DNA from: Leptospira kobayashii
Lineage (GTDB): Bacteria; Spirochaetota; Leptospiria; Leptospirales; Leptospiraceae
Direction of reading: 5' to 3'
NCBI RefSeq assembly: GCF_003114835.2
Contig: NZ_AP025028.1
Span: forward strand, 1,950,001-2,014,000
Length of the DNA: 64,000 nucleotides
Both the position numbers and the translations under genes were made by a program. Below, piece after piece: positions 38,004-46,348 of the stretch. Within the stretch, counting starts at the first letter, position 1; each line of letters begins with the position of its first letter. Under the pieces are notes generated by a model. The model had not been told where the DNA came from. It worked only from the letters and a program-made list of their open reading frames with translations, and did no database searches.

Positions 38004-38973
38004 CGATGTATACGATTTCAAACCCACTCTGCTTACGGGAGAATGGGAATCCTTGGATTCCATTGAACTCTTGCGTAAGGAAATCATTGGGCTTGGCTAC
38101 CGATGTACAATTTTTCATTCTCAGGAAAAAATCCTGTCCACGATTTTAGGATTCGTCGGAGCTAATGAAAAAGACAAACTCATCGTTTGGAATTTGGTCG
38201 AAGGGTATTCCTCCAGAAACAGAGAAGGTTATATTCCCTCCATATGCGAGTATTTGGGAATTTGCCATACCGGCTCGGATTCTTATGCACAACATATCAG
38301 CCTGGATAAATATAGAACGAAAGAAATCGCTAGAAAATTAGGAATCAAAACTCCCGAAGACCAAGTCATCCGAAAAGGGAAAGACTTTTCTCTGAATCTT
38401 AAGTTTCCTATTTTTGCAAAACCGAATGGAGAAGGATCAAGCATAGGAATCTCTGAAAAAAATATCATTCGTAATCAGGAAGAATTTGATTCGTTGATTT
38501 CCGAATTATTCAAAACTTTTGATACGATTCTTTTGGAAGAATACATCGAAGGTAGTGATCTAACAGTTGCTATTCTGGGAAATGATCCGGATTATTTCGC
38601 AAGCAACGTGGCAAGAGTCGATTATCCCGGAAAAGTTTATTCTTCCAAGATAAAATCCAAAGCAGAGATGCCTGAAAAATTGATTTTTGATCTGGAAGAG
38701 GAAATCATGCTTAGCGTTCAAAATGCCTCTTTGGCATTGGCGGGGGAAATCCAAATTTCAGGATACGGACGAGTTGATTTCATTCTAAGAGGAAACGATG
38801 TGTATTTTTTGGAAATCAATCTCACTCCCGGTTTTTCACCGGTGTATTCTAGCCTGCCTATACTTTGGCAAAATTCGGGAAAACCTTATCGGGAACTAGT
38901 GGAAGCCTGTTTGGAATTTGCAAAAAAAGAACATTTGGAATCCAAAAGATTTAATTACGGAAAAGGTGAGTGA
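37981..38973 (+). CDS. D-alanine-D-alanine-ligase-like ATP-grasp enzyme
   Basis: 330 residues, TTG start with GGGAG about 8 bases upstream, overlapping the KamA stop by 23 bases. Ddl-like features: [19 protein letters not shown] and GICHTGSD in the N-terminal domain; the ATP-binding [32 protein letters not shown]; and the metal/product site [13 protein letters not shown] with [12 protein letters not shown]. Enzymes of this fold join a carboxylate (via acyl phosphate) to an amine. The context (aminomutase and diiron oxidase in one operon) argues against cell-wall D-Ala-D-Ala synthesis and for ligation of a special amino acid. Substrates unknown. Confidence 0.88.
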   Translation: MQTVLLASDVYDFKPTLLTGEWESLDSIELLRKEIIGLGYRCTIFHSQEKILSTILGFVGANEKDKLIVWNLVEGYSSRNREGYIPSICEYLGICHTGSDSYAQHISLDKYRTKEIARKLGIKTPEDQVIRKGKDFSLNLKFPIFAKPNGEGSSIGISEKNIIRNQEEFDSLISELFKTFDTILLEEYIEGSDLTVAILGNDPDYFASNVARVDYPGKVYSSKIKSKAEMPEKLIFDLEEEIMLSVQNASLALAGEIQISGYGRVDFILRGNDVYFLEINLTPGFSPVYSSLPILWQNSGKPYRELVEACLEFAKKEHLESKRFNYGKGE

Positions 38974-38981
38974 TTCCGGGT

Positions 38982-39668
38982 ATGAATCCTTTCGAAGAAA
39001 AATTAAAATCAGACGTACAAAATCATCCTGTTTTAAAAAACCCATGGCTACTCGGCCGAAAAAAAGAAATCAACTTTGAAGATCTGATCTTATGGTTATC
39101 CCAGGAATATTTCGTATCCATCGGATTTGTGGACTGGTTTCTTCTGGTTGCCGCAAAAACAAGAAATCAAAAGGCAAAAATCGTTCTTGTGGAAAATATC
39201 TGGGAAGAGTTAGGCGAAGGTAAACTAGAGGACACTCATGTTTCTATTTTGGAAACCTTTCTTACAAAACTAGGATTTGATCTGCAAACCAATACCATAC
39301 TTTCCGAAACGAAAGAATACTTGTCCGATATGTCGGCCATCATCCAAAAAGGATTTTTTTACGGGTTGGGAGCGCTTGGACCTGCAAATGAATATCTTTT
39401 GAAATTGGAATATTCCCTCGTATCTGATGCGTACCAGGTGTTGAAAGAAAAACGGAATCTGCCGGAAGGGAAATTCTTCACTGTCAACTTGGATGCAGAT
39501 GAAGGTCATAGCAAAAGAATGTTCGATTTGATCGGTGAAACTGCTCTCACGGAAAGGGAAAAGGAAGAAGTAGAACAGGGAAACTTACTCGCGTTAAACG
39601 CACGTGAAAAATTTTACATAGGTCTTGAGAGAATTTCTCCCAGTAGAAAACTTATTTTTTCGACTTAA
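38982..39668 (+). CDS. heme-oxygenase-like diiron oxidase (HDO/CADD-like)
   Basis: 228 residues from the ATG at 38982; a GTG at 38970 overlapping the previous stop would add four. All-helical TenA/PqqC-like protein. Compared from memory with CADD metal ligands (E81, H88, E142, H174, D178, H181), the pattern E79 and H86 (ELGEGKLEDTH), E137 (GPANEYLLK), then N169-x3-D173-x2-H176 (VNLDADEGHS) falls in register, with asparagine where the fourth ligand should be histidine. HDOs use O2 to cleave, hydroxylate or desaturate amino-acid-derived substrates. Third gene of the KamA - ATP-grasp - HDO operon; its last 17 bases overlap the convergent DCC gene. Confidence 0.82.
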   Translation: MNPFEEKLKSDVQNHPVLKNPWLLGRKKEINFEDLILWLSQEYFVSIGFVDWFLLVAAKTRNQKAKIVLVENIWEELGEGKLEDTHVSILETFLTKLGFDLQTNTILSETKEYLSDMSAIIQKGFFYGLGALGPANEYLLKLEYSLVSDAYQVLKEKRNLPEGKFFTVNLDADEGHSKRMFDLIGETALTEREKEEVEQGNLLALNAREKFYIGLERISPSRKLIFST

Positions 39669-39993
39669 AAAACTTCAAAAAATACATCACTCCCACTCCC
39701 AGAAAAGGTACCAAAGGCAAATACAAGACCGGTGCCAGGTATTTGTATTTTGTCCAGAAGAGCATACGTCTTACTCCGAAAAATCCCGGCAGTCTGGAAT
39801 TTCCGTAAACCAGTTGCACATTTCCTTCACATCGATTCAGTGTTAGCTGGTTATGGAAATTCAATAACTCAGGTTCTGAATAATTTCGAAAGGAAAGAAA
39901 ATCAATTTTTTCAGGATCGATTTGCGATTTCCAATAGTCGGCAAGTCCCAAACAAAAAGCGCAGTCACCGTCGTAAAAGAATTTTGCTTTCAA
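39652..39993 (-). CDS. DCC-family (DUF393) thiol-disulfide-like protein
   Basis: 113 residues. The opening MKAKFFYDGDCAFCLG carries the DxxCxxC motif that defines the DUF393/DCC family, a small thioredoxin-like fold predicted to act in thiol-disulfide exchange. The second half has a hydrophobic stretch (YLAPVLYLPLVPFLGVGVMYFL), so the protein is probably membrane-associated. Last gene of the bfr - THUMP methyltransferase - NAGS - DCC series, starting two bases after the previous stop. Confidence 0.88.
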   Translation of the reverse strand: MKAKFFYDGDCAFCLGLADYWKSQIDPEKIDFLSFRNYSEPELLNFHNQLTLNRCEGNVQLVYGNSRLPGFFGVRRMLFWTKYKYLAPVLYLPLVPFLGVGVMYFLKFFKSKK

Positions 39994-39995
39994 GA

Positions 39996-41147
39996 CTATT
40001 TACCGGGATAAAAATCTTCAGGTTGATTTTTTAAATGACGGATGACTTTGGGAATCAGATCGGAGTCCAAGCCGAGCCAGTAGTAAAACCAATTTTCATC
40101 TTTCTCTAAACCTTGTGCGATATTCATATACCATTTGTTGATATTATTTCCCGGTTTGGATCTCCAAAAGAGAGGGGTGTTTTCACCCATAAGTATATCC
40201 CAAATATCACGACCTACACCAGCTCCTCTTGCAATTCCATTGACTGCAAACTTGGACAATAAGAATCCGAATTCCGTTTTTTCCAGCCAGGCGCAGCCTT
40301 GGTAGGATTCTTCCAGATACAATACATCGAATTTCGATTCTAAAAATGAAGGTTTCAAAGATTTGGAAAAAGAAGATTCGATGAGTGCGAACACTTTGTC
40401 CTTATCGATTTCCGAAACGGATTCGTATTTGCTGATTTTATTTTTCTTTTTAACCAGTGTTCCGCTTCCTTTGACCGTAAACAACTCTCTGAGAATGGTA
40501 TAGGGAGATGTCAATACGACGGAAAACTTAGGATTATCGGAGTCGGTAACAAGTGACTCGGCGATCGATAGAAAGTTTTTATTTTTAGAGGAATAGGAAA
40601 GATTGGTTTTGTGTTTTTCCAAAGCTTCCCCCGATTGAATGAGAGAAATCACTTTGCCCGAATTTTCTTCCCGCAGAGGTCCTTCTGAATTGACCAAAAT
40701 CACTTTATTGGAATGCAGAATGGATTTGGTTTCTTTTAAAAACCGGATGAACTCATCCATTTCCTTATTCCAAAGCAAAACCGGAATCTTTTTTCTGGAG
40801 ATGGAGTCTTTCACTTCGATGAGTAGATTTTCTTTGGAGATGAGAGAATAAGGGAAGCCGATTCCGAATTTGGAATCTTCGTTTTGAAATCCGGTCTGAG
40901 GGAAAAAAACTTTTAGATAATTGTAAGAGTCTTCTTCTATAACTACTACCGGAAAAAGATCCAATTGGTGTAGCAGTTTGATGTCTGAAAACAATACTCC
41001 GGAACTATCCAATATCGTTTCCGCATCCGCAAACAGAAGTGCGAAACTTTCAGGTGAAATCGATTTGAATTCATTTAAAAATAAAATACCATCCCGAGGA
41101 TCTTGGGTGATTTCAAAAACTCGGGTTAAGATATCTTTTGAGTTCAT
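39996..41147 (-). CDS. N-acetylglutamate synthase of the vertebrate-like type (degenerate kinase domain plus NAT domain)
   Basis: 383 residues. The first 240 look like an amino-acid-kinase fold that has lost most catalytic signatures, ending in VVLTSPYTILRELFTVKGSGTLVKKKNKI, the region linking kinase and acetyltransferase domains in this family. The C-terminal 140 residues are a clear NAT (DUF619) domain: YLEESYQGCAWLE, LSKFAVNG, the acetyl-CoA loop ARGAGVGRDIW, PLFWRSKPGNNINKWYM and WFYYWLG. By family knowledge it acetylates glutamate with acetyl-CoA, the first step of arginine synthesis, and may be feedback-inhibited by arginine. It overlaps the methyltransferase gene by four bases. Confidence 0.87.
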   Translation of the reverse strand: MNSKDILTRVFEITQDPRDGILFLNEFKSISPESFALLFADAETILDSSGVLFSDIKLLHQLDLFPVVVIEEDSYNYLKVFFPQTGFQNEDSKFGIGFPYSLISKENLLIEVKDSISRKKIPVLLWNKEMDEFIRFLKETKSILHSNKVILVNSEGPLREENSGKVISLIQSGEALEKHKTNLSYSSKNKNFLSIAESLVTDSDNPKFSVVLTSPYTILRELFTVKGSGTLVKKKNKISKYESVSEIDKDKVFALIESSFSKSLKPSFLESKFDVLYLEESYQGCAWLEKTEFGFLLSKFAVNGIARGAGVGRDIWDILMGENTPLFWRSKPGNNINKWYMNIAQGLEKDENWFYYWLGLDSDLIPKVIRHLKNQPEDFYPGK

Positions 41148-42295
41148 TGATTCTGAGGGATTAGACCGGATTTTCTCATTTCGTAATCGACTATTTTTGC
41201 CTTTAGGTTGGCATGCCGCAGAGGGAAATGGGATTTTTCTTTCAGTCCTAATTTTCCCAAAAGGGAAAATTCACCGCATAATACGGTAAGTTTCCAACCG
41301 GGAAATTCATTTTTAAAAACTTTCCCCATTTGAAAGTACATTTCCCGTAAATTATCAATCGGTTTTCCCAATCGGTCTCCGTAAGGAGGATTGGTAACGA
41401 TATGGCCTTCTTCTCCGAAAGAGTTTTTCAGTTCCAAAACATCTCCTTCTTCGAACTGAATCCAATCCTCGACTCCTGCTTCGTATGCGTTTTGTTTGGC
41501 GATGCGGATCGCTTCGGAATCATGATCGAACCCGAAATAACGAAATGCCTTCGGAGGAGGATTCACCGCTTTGGAAAATACGAAATCGGGAAATAATTTG
41601 CTAAATACGGAAGACTCTTCCAGGATATAACGATTGATCTCTCCGTTTAATTTTTCCAGAAGTGCGGCTTCAATCAAAACCGTTCCCGATCCGCACATTG
41701 GATCGACTAATACTTTTCCCGGTTTCCATTCGGATACCGCGAGCATAGCTTGTGCAATCGTTTCGCGAACGGGAGCAAGTCCCGCTTCGACTCTGTAACC
41801 TCTTCTGGAAAGAGATTCGCCTGTAAGAGAAAGTTCTATACTGAACTTATCCAAAAATGACCGTAAAGCAATTGTTATATCGGGAATCTTTTTTTCGATA
41901 CCGGGAAGGGGGATTTTTTTATCCCTTAAATAATCAAGAATGGCATCTTTGAGTCTATGGGTGGCGAATTGTGAATTGCTGAGTTTGTCTTTTGTTTGGG
42001 CATCCACCCGAAAGGAAAGATCCTGTTCGATCCATTTTTCCCAAGGTAGTTTTTTGGCTGCCTTGTAAAGGTCTTCGTAATCGTTTCCCTTTTCCTGAAC
42101 CAATTGTAAATTGATTCTGGATGCGAATCTGGTAGATAAAGCAAAATCTACGATATGACCGGGTTTTCCGGAAAAAAATACGCCGCCACGATTGGAGTTA
42201 ATTACGGTAAGGTGGGATTTGCCGATTTCTTCTATAAGAAGCGGAGAAAGTCCTTCTCCGCAGACAGCATGGTAGACCGTTTGAGATGGTTTTAT
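41144..42295 (-). CDS. THUMP-domain RlmL/TrmN-type RNA methyltransferase, non-standard start
   Basis: 384 residues as drawn. The C-terminal part is a Rossmann methyltransferase with VDPMCGSGTVLIEAA, FGFDHDSEAI and the IVTNPPYGDRLG (NPPY) motif, which methylates guanine N2 in rRNA or tRNA. A TTG at 42103 would start the protein inside its RNA-binding half. The frame upstream encodes YHAVCGEGLSPLLIEE, RGGVFFSG and ALSTRFASRINLQLV, the N-terminal ferredoxin-like/THUMP region of this family, and has no ATG, GTG or TTG. AGGAG lies 7 bases before an ATA at 42295, and an ATT is at 42310. Start is therefore uncertain; the two-base gap to bfr fits. Confidence 0.85.
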   Translation of the reverse strand: MKPSQTVYHAVCGEGLSPLLIEEIGKSHLTVINSNRGGVFFSGKPGHIVDFALSTRFASRINLQLVQEKGNDYEDLYKAAKKLPWEKWIEQDLSFRVDAQTKDKLSNSQFATHRLKDAILDYLRDKKIPLPGIEKKIPDITIALRSFLDKFSIELSLTGESLSRRGYRVEAGLAPVRETIAQAMLAVSEWKPGKVLVDPMCGSGTVLIEAALLEKLNGEINRYILEESSVFSKLFPDFVFSKAVNPPPKAFRYFGFDHDSEAIRIAKQNAYEAGVEDWIQFEEGDVLELKNSFGEEGHIVTNPPYGDRLGKPIDNLREMYFQMGKVFKNEFPGWKLTVLCGEFSLLGKLGLKEKSHFPLRHANLKAKIVDYEMRKSGLIPQNQ

Positions 42296-42297
42296 CC

Positions 42298-42768
42298 TTA
42301 TTCTCCTAATTTTTCAGCCAAGTATTTTTCAAGACTGATATCTTTGATGATGTTCTGTTGAGTTTCGATCCAGTCAATGTGTTCTTCTTCGGAAACCAAA
42401 ATTCTTTCCAATAATTCGCGGGTTCCGTTGTCTTTGCCAGCCACACAAATGTCGATTCCTCGGTTCAATCTTTCGACAGCATTGTATTCCAATTGGAGGT
42501 CATGTTGGAATAATTCAGACATCGTCTTGCCGACATTAATTTTCATATACTTTTGAAGATCGGGAACTCCATCCAAATAAAGAATCCTTTCGATGATCTC
42601 ATCAGCATGTTTCATTTCTTCGATGGACTCTTTTCTCAGATATTCTGCAAGGGTAAGATAACCCCAGTTTTTACAAAGTTTTGCGTGGATAAAGTATTGA
42701 TTGATTGCGGTAAGTTCTGCGGAAAGAACTTCGGCTAAAATTTCGAGTACTTCTTTTTTACCTTTCAT
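42298..42768 (-). CDS. bfr: bacterioferritin
   Basis: Iron-storage 24-mer. 156 residues with the full set of ferroxidase ligands at the textbook numbers: E18, E51, H54, E94, E127 and H130, plus the haem ligand M52 (SIEEMKHAD). First gene of the operon with the THUMP methyltransferase, N-acetylglutamate synthase and DCC protein. The 77-base region upstream is shared with the divergent thiolase-like gene; I could not make out a convincing Fur-type site in it. Confidence 0.97.
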   Translation of the reverse strand: MKGKKEVLEILAEVLSAELTAINQYFIHAKLCKNWGYLTLAEYLRKESIEEMKHADEIIERILYLDGVPDLQKYMKINVGKTMSELFQHDLQLEYNAVERLNRGIDICVAGKDNGTRELLERILVSEEEHIDWIETQQNIIKDISLEKYLAEKLGE

Positions 42769-42845
42769 AACGGATACTCCATTTCTATATCTATTAGGAA
42801 TGATAAAATGCTTTCACTTTATAAGCAAGCTTAAACTATATTCTT

Positions 42846-43949
42846 ATGGCTAAAGTTTTTATACATGGTCCTTCTTTAAGTCCATTTGGAAAATTCAACG
42901 GATCTCACCTTGGTTTATCTTATCAAACCGTAAAGGATTCTGTGACTGAGTTCGGTTCTCACAGACTGGAATTCCTAATCTATGCTAGTTTCTCTCCTGA
43001 CCGATACACTAAAGACTTTCATCTTCCCGCAAAACTAGTACAGGCGCTCGGCTTAAAACATCCTTATGCGATCCGTATGGAAACAGCATCATCTTCCGGC
43101 GCTTCCGCACTGCAACTAGGTGTCAATCTCATTCAATCCGGTAGATACAAACATGGATTAGTGGTTGCGACTGAGATCATGTCTCAGTTGAACCGGGAAG
43201 AAAACAATTTACTGTTAGGCTCCGTTCTTTCCGACTCCCAAAGAAATTTAGGAATGTCAATGGCGCAAGGAGGCGCGATGATCACCAACCGTTATTTGGA
43301 GTTATATGGATACTCAAAGAAAGATTTGTTTTCCATATCCAAAAAATTACACGATAACGGATTGAAAAATCCTATTGCTCAGATCAAAAAGAACTTAAGC
43401 TTCGAAGAATATGAAAAACAACCCATGATCACAAGCCCGCTCGGGTTGTATGATATCTCTCCTTTGTCGGACGGATCCGCATCTGTGATTCTGTCCGTAG
43501 ACAAAAGCCCTGTCTCAGTCAAAGGGATAGGGCATGGCACAGCTGCCTTCCTGGCGGGAGGAGATCCTAGCTTTGATGCAAGTGTCCACGCCTTTGCTTC
43601 CGCTTACAAGGACGCCGGGGTCGGCCCGGAAGAGATTCAGATTGCAGAATTACATGATGCGTTTACTCCTTTTGAAATCATAGGTGCCGAAGATGCGGGG
43701 CTTTTCGGAAGGGGGGAAGCTTTGGCGAAAGTAATCAGCAAAATCACCCATCCGGAAGGACAGCTTCCCATCAATTCCTCCGGTGGATTGAAATCCAGGG
43801 GCCATCCGGTGGGCGCTTCGGGACTTGCTCAAATTGTAGAATTATGCCGATCATTTCAACAGAGAGAGCATTTGCGCTTGGGACTAGCTCATAGTATTGG
43901 TGGACTTGCTACGAACAATTTTGCTACTGTTTTAGAACACGGAAAATGA
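42846..43949 (+). CDS. thiolase-superfamily protein lacking the nucleophilic cysteine
   Basis: 367 residues of the SCP2-thiolase/lipid-transfer type. AELHDAFTPFEI and the C-terminal GLKSRGHPVGASGLAQIVEL carry the two active-site histidines. The nucleophile loop, normally A-C-x-S-G, reads ETASSSGASAL, so S82 occupies the cysteine position, and no nearby cysteine replaces it. A normal acyl-enzyme thiolysis is thus unlikely; decarboxylating, lyase-like or structural roles, as proposed for some SCP2-like thiolases acting with partners, are possible. It overlaps the following glycosyltransferase gene by four bases. Confidence 0.85.
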   Translation: MAKVFIHGPSLSPFGKFNGSHLGLSYQTVKDSVTEFGSHRLEFLIYASFSPDRYTKDFHLPAKLVQALGLKHPYAIRMETASSSGASALQLGVNLIQSGRYKHGLVVATEIMSQLNREENNLLLGSVLSDSQRNLGMSMAQGGAMITNRYLELYGYSKKDLFSISKKLHDNGLKNPIAQIKKNLSFEEYEKQPMITSPLGLYDISPLSDGSASVILSVDKSPVSVKGIGHGTAAFLAGGDPSFDASVHAFASAYKDAGVGPEEIQIAELHDAFTPFEIIGAEDAGLFGRGEALAKVISKITHPEGQLPINSSGGLKSRGHPVGASGLAQIVELCRSFQQREHLRLGLAHSIGGLATNNFATVLEHGK

Positions 43950-45013
43950 CGGAAAAAATACTGATCATACAAACTGCTTTTTTGGGGGACTTGATTCTAT
44001 CGACCCCCTTTTTTCGGGCAGTCAAAAGAAAATTCCCTGAGTCGGAATTGCATGTTCTGGTCAATAAAGGAACAGAACAGGTGCTAGATGGAAATCCTGA
44101 CATAGATAGGGTTGTGCCTATAGACAAAAAAACGATCAAAAAAAATCCGATCGCTTTTTTCCGTTTTGCGAGAAGTTTGCGACGGGAACATTACGATCAG
44201 GTATATTCCGCTCATTTTTCATTCCGATCCAGTCTGTTATCCTGGTTTTCCTCCGCAAAATTCCGGGTCGGATATTTGGAATCTGGGTTTTCTTTTTTGC
44301 ATACTAAAAAAGTTTCCAGGCCGAAACTAGGGCCTCATGAAGTAGAGAAATTGTTTTCCCTTTTGTATGATGATGTTTCCGAATATCCCGTCGGAAGGGA
44401 TAGAAGGCCATTTTTGTATCCCAAAGCGTCCGACGTAGAAAGTTTCGAGTCCGCAGCTAATCGAATGAAGGTGACCAAAAGGGATTATATCATCATTGCA
44501 CCGTCCTCTCTTTGGGAAACAAAACGTATGCCGGAAGAAAAATTCGCAAGTTTTATCAGCCTTATTTTGAGAAAGAGAACGGAAGCGGTAATTCTAATCG
44601 GTTCTAAAGCGGATCTATCCATAGAAGAAAAAATCTTTCAATTATTGTCCATTGAACCTCTCAAGTCCCACGAAAGAACAAGACTTATGTCCGTTGTAGG
44701 CAAAACTTCTCTATCCGAACTTGCAGTTTGGATTCAAAATGCAAGTGCAATCGTATCGAACGATTCCAGTCCCATTCATTTTGCCTCCGCCTTCAATGTC
44801 CCTACTGTCATGATCTACGGTGCAACTGTTCCCGCCTTCGGCTATTCTACGTTATCCGAAAGAAACAGGATTATGGAAGTAAGCGGGCTAGATTGCAGAC
44901 CATGCGGTATCCATGGCGGGAGAATTTGTCCTGAGTCCCATTTTCGTTGTATGTTAGACCAACAACCCCAAAAACTTTTCGAATCTTTAGAGGAAATATT
45001 GAAATCATCATGA
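43946..45013 (+). CDS. glycosyltransferase family 9 (heptosyltransferase-like)
   Basis: 355 residues of the WaaC/WaaF type, which adds heptose or another sugar from an activated donor to lipopolysaccharide core at the inner membrane. Marks: IIQTAFLGDLILSTPFFRA (catalytic Asp region), IIIAPSSLWETKRMPEE (donor phosphate binding), NASAIVSNDSSPIHFAS and VPTVMIYG. The cysteine-rich LDCRPCGIHGGRICPESHFRC near the end is typical of several GT9 members. The ATGA overlap with pepP and the overlap with the thiolase-like gene indicate one operon. Confidence 0.92.
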   Translation: MTEKILIIQTAFLGDLILSTPFFRAVKRKFPESELHVLVNKGTEQVLDGNPDIDRVVPIDKKTIKKNPIAFFRFARSLRREHYDQVYSAHFSFRSSLLSWFSSAKFRVGYLESGFSFLHTKKVSRPKLGPHEVEKLFSLLYDDVSEYPVGRDRRPFLYPKASDVESFESAANRMKVTKRDYIIIAPSSLWETKRMPEEKFASFISLILRKRTEAVILIGSKADLSIEEKIFQLLSIEPLKSHERTRLMSVVGKTSLSELAVWIQNASAIVSNDSSPIHFASAFNVPTVMIYGATVPAFGYSTLSERNRIMEVSGLDCRPCGIHGGRICPESHFRCMLDQQPQKLFESLEEILKSS

Positions 45014-46326
45014 ATCAAACTTTAAAAAAGAATAAAACGGATTATTCCATTCACATAAAACGCATCCAGTCCGTGAAACAGAAATTAAGCGAAGGGGAGA
45101 TCTTGTTTGTCTTCGGAGCAAATGATAAAATCAGAAACAGAGATGTAGAATATAAGTTTCGCCAAGACTCAGATTTTTATTACCTCACGGGAATCACGGA
45201 AGCGGATTCGATTTTATTCATAACAAAAAATAAGGCGGGAATGTTCTGTCTTCCTAAAGACAAAGAAAAAGAAATCTGGACGGGGATTCGTCTGGGCAAG
45301 GAAAAAATCAAAGAACTCTTAAAACTGGATTTGGTTTTTGAAATAAACGAGTGGGATGAAAAAAAGTCGGAATTACTTTTAGGAAATCACACACTTTATT
45401 ATTTTTTCGGATTGGACTCGGACAAGGATAGAGATTTGATTTCTACCGCAAGACTTGTATCTTCAAGGGTTCGGGAAGGCAAAGTAGGTCCGGAAAAAAT
45501 CATCGAACCTGTGTTCTTGCATGAGATGAGGTTGCAAAAGTCCAAAGAAGAAATTGAAATTTTAAAACAAGCGGCTGCAATCACTAAATTCGGGCATGAT
45601 AGAATCATTCGTGAATCCAAACCAGGCCTATACGAATATGAATTGGAAGCGATTTTGGAACATGAATATCTAAAACACGGTGCATGGGGAGGAGGTTACG
45701 GACACATCGTCGCGACGGGTAAAAATGCATGCGTGCTGCATTATGTGAGTAATGATAGCGTTTTGGAAAAAGATGATTTGATCTTAGTTGATTCCGGGGC
45801 CGAATTCAATTCCTACACTGCCGATGTAACAAGAGTATTTCCCGCCGGGAAAAAATTTACCGAAGCGCAGAAAACCATCTATGAAATCGTTCTTGCTTCT
45901 CAAAAAAATGCGATACTTTATTCGAAAGAAGGAACTCCTTTCAATGAAATCCATACTAAGACAGTTTACTTTCTTGCCGATTGTTTGAAGGAAATGGGTT
46001 TTCTTTCCGGTAGCATGGATTCGATTTTGGAAAAGGAAACATATAAAAAGTTTTATATGCATAGAACCGGACATTATCTGGGAATGGATGTTCATGATGT
46101 GGGCAAGTATTATATGCAAGGAAAAAGCAGAAAACTTGTTAACGGACAAGTGATTACCGTAGAACCAGGGTTATACTTTGATCCGGATGACGTTTTGATT
46201 CCTAAAGAATTCAGAGGGATAGGAATCAGAATTGAAGATGATATTCTGGTTCATGGAAATTCTCCCGTCAATTTGACAAAGGATATTCCTAAAGAGATCG
46301 AAGAAATCGAGGCGATGAAAGGCTGA
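45010..46326 (+). CDS. pepP: Xaa-Pro aminopeptidase (M24, AMPP type)
   Basis: 438 residues from the ATG at 45010, which overlaps the GT9 stop (ATGA). Cytosolic dimetal peptidase removing N-terminal residues before proline. N-terminal AMP_N domain: RNRDVEYKFRQDSDFYYLTG. Catalytic pita-bread domain: the metal ligands are the aspartates in LVDSGAEFNSYTADVTRVF, the histidine in HRTGHYLGMDVHD and the glutamates in VITVEPGLYF and GIRIEDDI. Length and order match the family. A MarR gene starts 22 bases downstream. Confidence 0.94.
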   Translation: MNQTLKKNKTDYSIHIKRIQSVKQKLSEGEILFVFGANDKIRNRDVEYKFRQDSDFYYLTGITEADSILFITKNKAGMFCLPKDKEKEIWTGIRLGKEKIKELLKLDLVFEINEWDEKKSELLLGNHTLYYFFGLDSDKDRDLISTARLVSSRVREGKVGPEKIIEPVFLHEMRLQKSKEEIEILKQAAAITKFGHDRIIRESKPGLYEYELEAILEHEYLKHGAWGGGYGHIVATGKNACVLHYVSNDSVLEKDDLILVDSGAEFNSYTADVTRVFPAGKKFTEAQKTIYEIVLASQKNAILYSKEGTPFNEIHTKTVYFLADCLKEMGFLSGSMDSILEKETYKKFYMHRTGHYLGMDVHDVGKYYMQGKSRKLVNGQVITVEPGLYFDPDDVLIPKEFRGIGIRIEDDILVHGNSPVNLTKDIPKEIEEIEAMKG

Positions 46327-46348
46327 TGTTTTTAGAAGTGTAGCTGTT

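Noticed and set aside
42238..42280. A frameshift near the N-terminus of the THUMP methyltransferase, using an out-of-frame ATG at about 42271
   Set aside because: That ATG opens only a 12-codon frame ending at TAG, while the in-frame translation matches the family continuously, so a non-standard start explains the data better.
42769..42845. Possible Fur box upstream of bfr
   Set aside because: AATGATAAAATG and nearby AT-rich words match too few positions of a 19-base Fur consensus to support it.
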